The notes below the pieces were generated by a model that searched no databases, was not told where the DNA came from, and worked only from the letters and a program-made list of their open reading frames with translations. Made by a program: the position numbers and the translations under genes. Of a stretch of 64,000 nt of DNA, positions 33,501-45,500 are shown one piece after another (within the stretch, counting starts at the first letter, position 1; each line of letters opens with the position of its first letter). Source of the stretch: Gigantopelta aegis (lineage: Eukaryota > Mollusca > Gastropoda > Neomphalida > Peltospiridae). The stretch lies in the NCBI RefSeq assembly GCF_016097555.1, contig NC_054712.1:56566914-56630913 (forward strand), written 5' to 3'.

Positions 33501-36500
33501 CAGCCTGTGCAAGTAACTTAGCATGCAATGGCATTAGAGTGTCAGCTTCTTCCTGTGTACTAACATCTGTTGCCACATCACAGTCAAAGTTGTTCCGAAC
33601 ATTCTTTCTCGTTGCGGTCAGTATTTTCAGTGTGGATCCATTGTCCATTAACTTATCTGCAAGGAACAGTGTTAGCGAATCCTTCGTTCCATTTGTAGCA
33701 AGAAACGATTTGGCATCTTTGATGCGTGTGGAATTTTCACAGATATAGGTCTTCGTTCCTTTTGTTTTACCTCTTCAACGTTCCCTTGTGCATTCTTTCA
33801 GTGAATCAGTAACCGTATAATTGTCGAATATGACTCTAATTTGTTCATAATTATAGCCTCCACTATTATTGACACGCACATATGCTGCACCAAGCTCCTC
33901 ACAGTCAATGAAATGCCTAACAGACATCAGTTCTTGAAAAACTGCCATTCCATCTATGATGAGGCAGGTTTTTTCCTTTGGGGGTAGATCCTCTAAATCA
34001 TCCCCAAGATTATGTGGTTCCAGAAATGTACCCTGGCCATCATGATTCACAAGACCTTCTAGGAGACCTATCACCTTACTCTTGTCTGTTGTTGGATGCA
34101 CCGGTCCATCCGGTCGAATCAGAGTTCTGTTAGTATCTGACAGTTCATGCATTCCTATCACTTCTTCGAGGTCGGCAGTATCTCTTGATGACCTTGCTAT
34201 TACAAGGAGCCGGGCAAACAGTGATGTTGTTGCCTTGAGTGTTAAAACTTCATTCCCTGATTTCACAGTCAGATCCTTGCAAGCGGAATTCCACGATAAG
34301 AGCTTCAGCTTTGTCATTTTTGACCATAGACTTTCGTTCCCAAGTATTCTCTGATTGACAAATGCCCTGAATGCTTCCAACCCGCGTTTCTCTGTGGTGA
34401 GAATAGCCTCCTGTACCTTCAGTGGCAAAACTTCATTTGCTATCAGCTTGAACATTGACTTTGGATGATCGTCGATTTCCGTGGACTTGAAAATGTTACA
34501 TTCAGTCAGAGTTGCCTTTAGACATTGAATACATTTTTCCTGGTAGACTACCTGTGCAGTGGAAGAACTATGGTGTGCATCTGCTGATGATGGTGACACA
34601 CCTGCCAGTTGCTCTATTTCCTTGGAGATCCGTGACAATTCTGGTGCTGTCAGGCAGAACTTGAGCAGCGTTGCCGATGTAGATGTTATGCCACATATTC
34701 CGCCATGACCCTTAGCATCCTTGTTTAAGTGTTCCATGGCTTGGTCAACACTTATACGTGTGAATGGAACACTATTGTTCGTACCAACTGTGAACCCACC
34801 ATTAATAAAGTCATTCCATACACCTGGCTGATTGACTTTGATTTCTTGCATTCGGGTGAGGAACTCTGGTATGTGTCTGGCATACTCCAAGCGATCATAT
34901 GCAAAGAACAATACGCAGAGCTTTTCAAGCGTGGCTAAGTAGAGATACCAGTCACCTTCCCTTGTAGCTCGTAACAACTGTAGCAATGTCATCACCTGAT
35001 TCATATACATTCTGGCCCATTGATACATGGGATTTTGATTTTGCTCTTCATCATATTTGGCAAGATGCATCTCAAGATTCACCGATTCCAAGACGACGAA
35101 GAAGTCTGTATGTGCCTTTAGTACATCTCCCTTGTCTTTGCAGGTGTCATAAAGTATCCTGGCACTTGACTGCAATGTTTCCAAAATCACCGGTCTCTCT
35201 TGGAAGAATGTGTCAAGCCACAGGTCAAACTATGCTTGTAGTGTAATTTGATGTGCCTGCACTGCCGATTATAATGATTCCCATTGATGATCTGTGTTGT
35301 AGTGATAGAGCTGTATAGATCTGCCTCCTGCCATGCTTGATCCATACCACTACCTTCAATTGTTCGTCCTAGGCATCTCAGAGTACATATTGCTGCGTGG
35401 AAACCGCCTGGACAAAGAACCCACCTATTTCTGTAACTAGGATCTAGATGTTCTAGTTTTAGTGCTCTCTTATAGAGGTCCATATCCAGAGTAGCAATTA
35501 CTGGATTCCCAGGAGAAACAATCTGGTTGAGTTTCCACAGCTGCTCAAGTCCAGTGGCAAGGGTAGACCAATCCTGTGGTGCCGCATTTATGATTGGCAT
35601 CATGAAAACATTATCATTCAACGCTGGAGTATGCCTGGAAGTCAGTTTGTTGAGGAGGGAGTTGTAGGCTGACCAAACTGGTAGTATATGCTCTTCAGTA
35701 TTGGTAATTCCATGAGCCACAGCCACCAAAGAGACGTCCTCGTCTGACAATTCATTTAACTCCACATTAATTGGTGTCATTTCGTCTGAATGACATGCAT
35801 CTTCTGCCTCAACTACAGCTCTCCTATTTATACAACGTGCCATTAACCAAGTTAGGTCATCTCTTTTCGCTTTTTTAAGTTGGTCTTCATGGAAACCGAT
35901 TTTGTATCCTATGTACTTTGGACTGGATTTCGGAGTAGGGTTGCCTTCGATTCTGCAGAAAGATAAGCTTATCACTGTACTTGGAATGTTAACAAGTCCG
36001 CCTGTTGCTTCACACTGACCAATGACCAATGGATTTAGTACAGGTTCACCATCACCAGCAGATTGGTACACATCGGATGCCAATCCATGAAAACTCCCTT
36101 TGCCATCAGGGGAGTCAACATTAATGTCAATGTTATCCAGTGACCCACGGATGTGTCTATTCTTCATCAGACCAGGTGGTACATATACACCAAATGTTGT
36201 AATCTGTTCACGTATTGCATCTGCAATTTTATTGCATACTTTTGTTACTCGATCATAAGAATTCAAGATGAGGTGTGATATTGACAAAGAGCCCCAGAAT
36301 CGTGGCCATCTTGAAATTCAAGGTGGCGACCGTTCTATCAATTTTTTTTATAACACTATGTGAATCCTTGTATACAAAAACCTGGGTGTAGCAACTGGAA
36401 TTGTGATTCTACCTACATTAATAAGCGAGATATTGACAAAAATAGCTCCAGAATGGTGGCCATTTTGAAATTCAACATGGCCTCCCTAAAGGTGAATGGA

Positions 36501-39500
36501 AAAAATGGCAACAATGAAATTCTTTATCTTTACACTATTTAGAGTGGTTTAAGCCTATTTGCCAAGAATCTAGCAGAAAATTCCACAAATTTCAGATGTT
36601 CAACAGAAGCCTATGGACTAGATGTTTCCAGATGAGTAACGAGGAGTGTGAGTGAGCACCCACCTTCATGGCGAAGATTTTTACTAGTTATGGCTGACCT
36701 GACTGTTATTGATGAAATAATGCCATTATGGTACTGCTAATAAAAACATTTATTATATAATATCTTACATTTTCATTGCAATCAAAATGTGATATTTTTC
36801 AGATCACATACTTTGAGAATTTGATAACTTTGCAAATTAGATGTAAATTAGTCGAGGTCTCGGCACTAGGTTTGTTGACATTTAAGCAAACGTACTTGGG
36901 TGACACTCCATGATTGACGTATGCATTCATAGTCATCAAATAAAAACATTTCAATAGCAACTTGACACTGAAAGCTGTCCAGCATTCAGAAAACAAAAAA
37001 CGTTAGGCATAACTTTATTTTGATGTAAGGACATCCAAAATGACGTCATTCGAGTTTGACGTAATTTCCATTCAAAAATACACCACGCCACATATTCTTA
37101 CATCATTTGAATATCTAGTAATGGCGGACTGGAATTAAAGTTGCATGTACAGTTTACAAAAACATGATGTATTAACCTTGAGATTATATGATAAAGAGAT
37201 TATTACCTTCGTGTATTTCGGTATCGTCAGTATCATATATTAGGAATAAAACTAATGTATTATGCTCGCGTAATACAATTTTTATTCCTAATATATGATA
37301 TTGACGATACCGAAAAACACTCTGGTAATAACCTCTATTTATGGTATTGGTATTGTTTCATTTAATGACACAACTAGAGCACATTGATCAATCAATCATC
37401 GGCTACTGGATGTTAAACATTTGATAATTCTGACACTTGGTCATCAAAGAAAACCCGCTACATTTTTTCATTAGCAGCAAGGGATCTTTTTGATGCACTT
37501 TCCTACAGACAGGAAAGCACATACCACAGTTTTTTACTTGGCGTGGTGTACTGGTTTGAACGGAAAAAAAACCCATCACTTGAATGGATCCACCAAGGTG
37601 GTTTGATCCTGCAACGCAAGTGGCTCAGTCGAGCACTCAAATGACTGACCTAAATCCCTCCCCCAAATACTGGAATAGTGTTCTATCTGCACTGTAACAC
37701 ATACTTTAACGTTATCCATCTGAGCCTGCCTACATATTATAAATCATAAGCCCTTTAGTAACTACAAATAATGGAATAATGTTCTATCTGCACTGTAACA
37801 CATACTTTAAGGTTATCCATCTCAGCCCACCTACATATACTCTTCAAAAAAAGAAACGCAAAAGGGTACAAATGGGTTATAACTCCGATTTTATGTTTCC
37901 TACCGGTTCATGCTTTGTGAATATAAGGTCATTGCATGTCCCAAACACATTCCCACGGTTACATTCGATAAAACGCAGCTACTGTAGAATAAAGTTCCAA
38001 AATGTGAATATTCGCAAAAACGCAGCCACGTGCAAACCATGTCACCACTGCACGTGCGTTGTCTGCACGTGCAACATGAACACCGACAGTATAAAAGTGC
38101 AGGGTGTTCGCTTGCCTGGCCTCTGTATCTGGCCGACAGTTGACAATCCAGGACATGCCACGTCTCAGTGAACCGCAGAGAAACAATGCCATCGGCCGAC
38201 TAGACGCAGGCGAATCCAGAACGGCGTTGCCAGGGCATTCCATGTGTCCCCAAGCACCATCTCCAGACTGTGGGACCGTTACCAGCAACATGGATCAACA
38301 CGTGACCTCCCTAGATCCGGTCGACCACGGGTCACTACCCCCGGGCAGGACCGCTACATCCGGGTACGCCACCTTCGGGAACGTTGACTATGCCACCTCC
38401 ACAGCCGCAGTTTGCGCAGGACGACCAGACTGTACGGAACCGCCTACGTAGGTCCATCGTGCCAGACATCCAGTTGAGGTGTCATCTTAACACCACAACA
38501 CCGTCGATATTATAAATTCATCGACAATGGCCTCAACTGCGATGGAGACAGGTGTGGTTCTTCCCGATTTCTGCTCCGATATGGAAGATGTCTACGTGTA
38601 TAGGCGTCGTGGTGAACGTTTATGCGGCAAACTGCGTGCAGGAAGTGGACAGATTCGGCGGGGGTAGTGTCATGGTGTGGGCAGCCATCTCACACACTGG
38701 CAGAACTGACCATGGTCCACGTGCAGGGCAACCTGAATGCACAGGGCTACACTATCTCATCGTTCAGTTATGGAGCAACGCAGTGTTCCAACTACAGGCC
38801 TATTATAAATCACAAGCCCTTTTACATAACTACAAATTATGGAATAGTGTTCTATCTGCATTTGAACCCATTGAGCATCTATGTAACACATACTGCCCGA
38901 GCTGGGTTATCCATCTGACGTCATCCGTACTCTGGTTGCTTCAATGGGCAGGCGGTGCCAGGCAGTTGTCAACACACGCGGAGGCCACACCCGGTATTGA
39001 CTCCAGATGACCTTGACCTTGGTGGTGTGTCCTATCACTTACTCACAATGGACTAGAGTGAATTGTGAACAATCCTGCAACATTTGGTAATTATCGGACT
39101 CACCATTCAATAATTAAATCAATTCTCCAAATGTTACGACAATGTGGTTTTGCGTTTCTTCTTTTGAAGAGTATATTATAAATCACAAGCCCTTTAATAA
39201 AGTTCTACAAATAATGGAAGTGTTCTATCTGCAGTATAACACATACTTTAACGTTATCCATCTGAGCCTGCCTACATATTATAAATCATAAGCACTTTAA
39301 TAAAGTTCTACAAATAATGGAAGTGTTCTATCTGCAGTGTAACACATACTTTAACGTTATCCATCTGAGCCTCCCTACATATTATAAATCACAAGGCCTT
39401 TAGTAACTACAAATAATGAAATAGTGTTCCATCTGCACTGTAACACATACTTTAAGGTTATCCATCTTAGCCCGCCTACATATTATAAATCACAAGCCCT

Positions 39501-42500
39501 TTAATAACTACAAATAATGGAATAGTGTTCTATCTGCAGTGTAACACATACTTTAAGGTTATCCATCTGAGCCCGCCTACATATTATAAATCACAAGCCC
39601 TTTAATAAAGTTCTACAAATAATGGAAGTGTTCTATCTGCAGTATAACACATACTTTAACGTTATCCATCTGAGCCTGCCTACATATTATAAATCACAAG
39701 CACTTTAATAACTACAAATACTGGAATAGTGTTCTATCTGCAGTGTAACACATACTTTAAGGTTATCCATCTGAGCCCACCTACATATTATAAATCACAA
39801 GCCCTTTAATAACTACAAATAATGGAATAGTGTTCTATCTGCACTGTAACACATACGTTACGGTTATCCATCTGAGCCCACCTACATATTATAAATCACA
39901 AGCCCTTTAATAACTACAAATAATGGAATAGTGTTCTATCTGCAGTGTAACACATACTTTAAGGTTATCCATCTGAGCCCGCCTACATATTATAAATCAC
40001 AAGCCCTTTAATAAAGTTCTACAAATAATGGAAGTGTTCTATCTGCAGTATAACACATACTTTAACGTTATCCATCTGAGCCTGCCTACATATTATAAAT
40101 CACAAGCACTTTAATAACTACAAATACTGGAATAGTGTTCTATCTGCAGTGTAACACATACTTTAAGGTTATCCATCTGAGCCCACCTACATATTATAAA
40201 TCACAAGCCCTTTAATAACTACAAATAATGGAATAGTGTTCTATCTGCACTGTAACACATACGTTACGGTTATCCATCTGAGCCCACCTACATATTATAA
40301 ATCACAAGCCCTTTAATAACTACAAATAATGGAAGTGTTCTAACTGCAGTGTAACACATACTTTAACGTTATCCATCTGAGCCCACCTACATATTATAAA
40401 TCACAAGCACTTTAATAACTACAAATAATGGAAGTGTTCTATCTGCACTGTAATACATACGTTAAGGTTATCCATCTGAGCCTGCCTACATATTATAAAT
40501 CACAAGCCCTTTAATAACTACAAATAATGGAATAGTGTTCTATCTGCACTGTAACACATACTTTAAGGTTATCCATCTTAGCCCGCCTACATATTATAAA
40601 TCACAAGCCCTTTAATAACTACAAATAATGGAAGTGTTCTAACTGCAGTGTAACACATACTTTAACGTTATCCATCTGAGCCTGCCTACATATTATAAAT
40701 CACAAGCCCTTTAATAACTACAAATAATGGAACAGTGTTCTATCTGCACTGTAACACATACTTTAAGGTTATCCATCTTAGCCCGCCTACATATTATAAA
40801 TCACAAGCCCTTTAATAACTACAAATAATGGAATAGTGTTCTATCTGTAGTGTAACACATACTTTAAGGTTATCCATCTGAGCCCGCCTACATATTATAA
40901 ATCACAAGCCCTTTAATAAAGTTCTACAAATAATGGAAGTGTTCTATCTGCAGTGTAACACATACTTTAACGTTATCCATCTGAGCCCGCCTACATATTA
41001 TAAATCACAAGGCCTTTAATAAATACAAATAATGGAATAGTGTTCTATCTGCACTGTAACACATACGTTACGGTTATCCATCTTAGCCCGCCTACATATT
41101 ATAAATCACAAGGCCTTTAATAACTACAAATAATGGAATAGTGTTCTATCTGCACTGTAACACATACGTTACGGTTATCCATCTGAGCCCGCCTACATAT
41201 TATAAATCACAAGGCCTTTAATAACTACAAATAATGGAATAGTGTTCTATCTGCACTGTAACACATACTTTACGGTTATCCATCTTAGCCCGCCTACATA
41301 TTATAAATCACAAGCCATTTAATAACTACAAATAATGGAATAGTGTTCGTCCTGCACTGTAACACATACTTTCAGGTTATCCATCTTTCCCTTGACCAGC
41401 TCGTTCTTGGCGAGAGCCTTCTCTAGACAGTCCTTGGTGTACAGGTTTGGATTCTTGCCCTGGTCAATGTAGCTACAAACAAAACAAATGTCACTATAAT
41501 ATTCCGACATTCTATCACATAACTGAAAACAAGATTTCAGCAGAATTCAATATCTCGCCTACCATAAAAATGTTTCGGTTTGTTGTGATATAATAAAATG
41601 TTCATTACATTCATTACAATTTAACGTCATCCCATCGGTACAACTGTAGTGAGTTTGTTCATTTCTCGATAAACATAAAAATAACGTCAGTGAACGTCAT
41701 ATCTGATGAGGTCACTTTATATTGGTAGTTTGTCTCACTAAGTATTATTGTTGAAGAATTACCAAAAAATAATTCAAAATAAAATATGAACTTTTAGTGT
41801 TATTATTAGTAAGTATGTTTGAAATTTAACTGTAAGTATTGTCAAATATTTATTTATCATTTATCTGGGTATCATTCAAACGAAAAAAATCATCCACAAA
41901 TTTTGCCGTAACCGACAATCCTTAGTTAAGAACATTCACAGGTGCAACTATACTCTTCAAAAAAAGAAACGCAAAAGGGTACAAATGGGTTATAACTCCG
42001 ATTTTATGTTTCCTACCGGTTCATGCTTTGTGAATATAAGGTCATTGCATGTCCCAAACACATTCCCACGGTTACATTCGATAAAACGCAGCTACTGTAC
42101 AATAAAGTTCCAAAATGTGAATATTTGCAAAAATGCAGCCACGTGCAAACCATGTCACCACTGCACGTGCGTTGTCTGCACGTGCAACATGAACACCGAC
42201 AGTATAAAAGTGCAGGGTGTTCGCTTGCCTGGCCTCTGTATCTGGCCGACAGTTGACAATCCAGGACATGCCACGTCTCAGTGAACCGCAGAGAAACAAT
42301 GCCATCGGCCGACTAGACGCAGGCGAATCCAGAATGGCCGTTGCCAGGGCATTCCATGTGTCCCCAAGCACCATCTCCAGACTGTGGGACCGTTACCAGC
42401 AACATGGATCAACACGTGACCTCCCTAGATCCGGTCGACCACGGGTCACTACCCCCGGGCAGGACCGCTACATCCGGGTACGCCACCTTCGGGAACGATT

Positions 42501-45500
42501 GACTACTGCCACCTCCACAGCCGCAGCAATACCAGGTTTGCGCAGGATATCCGACCAGACCGTACGGAACCGCCTACGTGAGGTAGGAATTCGTGCCAGA
42601 CGTCCAGTTCGAGGTGTCATCTTAACACCACAACACCGTCGACTCCGACTGCAGTGGTGCCAGATTCATCGACAATGGCCTCAACTGCGATGGAGACAGG
42701 TGTGGTTCAGTGACGAGTCCCGATTTTCTGCTCCGACGTCATGATGGAAGATGTCGCGTGTATAGGCGTCGTGGTGAACGTTATGCGGCAAACTGCGTGC
42801 AGGAAGTGGACAGATTCGGCGGGGGTAGTGTCATGGTGTGGGCAGCCATCTCACACACTGGCAGAACTGACCTGGTCCACGTGCAGGGCAACCTGAATGC
42901 ACAGGGCTACATTGACCAGATCCTCCGGCCACACATCGTTCCAGTTATGGCCAACGCCAACGCAGTGTTCCAACATGACAACGCCAGGCCTCACACAGCA
43001 CGTCTCACAACGGCTTTCCTACAGAACAACAACATTAATGTCCTTCCTTGGCCATCGACATCACCGGATTTGAACCCAATTGAGCATCTATGGGACGAGT
43101 TGGACCGACGCCTCCGACAGCGACAACCACAGCCCCAGACCCTGCCCGAGCTGGCAGCAGCCTTGCAGGCCGAGTGGGCCACCATCCCCCGGGACGTCAT
43201 CCGTACTCTGGTTGCTTCAATGGGCAGGCGGTGCCAGGCAGTTGTCAACACACGCGGAGGCCACACCCGGTATTGACTCCAGATGACCTTGACCATGGTG
43301 GTGTGTCCTATCACTTACTCACAATGGACTAGAGTGAATTGTGAACAATCCTGCAACATTTGGTAATTATCGGACTCACCATTCAATAATTAAATCAATT
43401 CTCCAAATGTTACGACAATGTGGTTTTGCGTTTCTTCTTTTGAAGAGTATATAAACGAAGTATCAATGGCTTAGGACTTAGTGTGTGAGAAAGTAATTTA
43501 AATATAAATCTTTAACCCCAAAGTTGATGCCGTTGCTGCCATCAGTAATAGTAATGCCCTACCTATATCTCACCTTTTTACTTTCTAAAGGTGAGATAAA
43601 AAACTAGTGTAGACTAGTGTGAATACCCCCCATCCTCGACATTATTTTTCATAGATCACAGGATATATTAAATAATCAATTACTATCTTACAGATAGATC
43701 TATACTGACACACAATGAAAATGCAAAAACAACTTTTCATTGCAAATAATGACAAACTATTATTGAATTGATGGATAATGTAATATGACATTAATGACTG
43801 GTATTTATGAGATACATTCACATGGAAACATGGCCAGTTATCAGTAATCGAGTTACATTCGTAATCGAAAAGTTCAACCCCCACATATCAAGGTCAGTAT
43901 CTGGTGTGTCCACCATTGGCCCGTGAGCATGCGTGAAGACCACGGGGAAAGGATTGGTACAAACATCTCAAATAAGCCACAGGAATGTTCCTCCACTCCT
44001 GCAACGCCTGTGCAAGCTCAGCGACGTTACGCAGTGGTGGCTGGCGGCGACGTCCTAACTCATCCCACATGTGTTCAAATGGGTTCAAATCCGGTGAAAC
44101 GGTAGGTCAGTTCATAACGGTGAGACCGGCTTGTTGCAGGAATGTCTGGGTAATTCTTGCAGTATGTGGACGGGCATTGTCTTGTTGAAACAGAAGGGGA
44201 CCTTCTGGTCTTCGGTGACGGCGCAAAAGTGGCTGGAGAACTGGTCTTAGAATAACGTCAACATAACGCTGGGCTGTAAGGGCATCGTGGACTGATGAGA
44301 TCACTCCTAAAATCAGTTGATTGCACCCCCATACCATCAGACAACCGCCACCAAACCGATCACGTTTCCTGACACATCCGTCAGCATACCATTCATGGAG
44401 TCTCCTGTACACACGTGCTCTTCCATCGGTAAAGGAGACAGAGAAACGGGACTCATCTGAAAAAAACAATGCTCCGGTAAAAGGCTGGTGGATGATTACC
44501 ATTCTGGAGAGCAAACTGTAGTCTCGCAGCACGATGTCGCGGTGTCATGATGTTACCATTGTACAGGCGGCTGCATCTGAGTCCAGCCATTCTGAGTCGA
44601 CGGATGACCTCCATCGGATGGATATGCCTTCCATGATGTCCTATCGCATTGCTTGCTGTCATCGTCGCAGTTCTGAACCGGTCACGGAGGTGGTGTCATC
44701 GAATCTGCCGATCTTGGCATGGGGTTGTAATGGGACGTTGACCAGGTCGAGGTCGATCACATTCAACAAGTCGTCTAATAGTTGATGGATGGACTCTGAA
44801 GGTCCTAGCAACTTGGCTTTGCGAAGTCCCGCCTTGAACCATGCCCAACGCTTGCTCCCTTTGTTCTTCTCCGAGTCGTGGCATTCTTAATGTGACGAGG
44901 AGTATGACACCGTTACATGACTTTTATGTGTCCACATACTGGCATTTCACGTGCATTGCATGCAGCATGATTGAGCATGTAGTGAACCCATTTCACACCA
45001 TTTTGTGTTTCTGCTATTGTATGTGTAACGAGAACAAAACCAGGATTAAAACCCAGACAAAAGTACCAATCAATGGCTTCCTCTCATAAATTGTTATTTA
45101 AGTCCAATAAATATATTTTTCATTAATCACAACAAAATATTGAAAAATATGTTTTGCATTTTCATTGGGTGTCAGTATATTGACAATATGGTACTGTACT
45201 TTGTTTTTTATGATTAGCAGTCAGTGGCTGCATCTTAATCTTTTTGGCTGTACATAGAGCATTGTCGATTACATGCATTATTATATCCATGAAGGTATGA
45301 ATATTCAATTCTTAAATTTAAAAAAAAGAAAGATTAAATTTAGCCTCTAAAGTTAAATGTGTGTAGGACTTACTCAAACACCTCCAGTGGTACTTGAATG
45401 TCTTGCATCTGTGAGCGAAACTTGTCCACTTCTTGCATTTCAGTCACCATTGTCTGACTATAAACAAACAAGAATAATATGATTATTATAATAATCAGAT

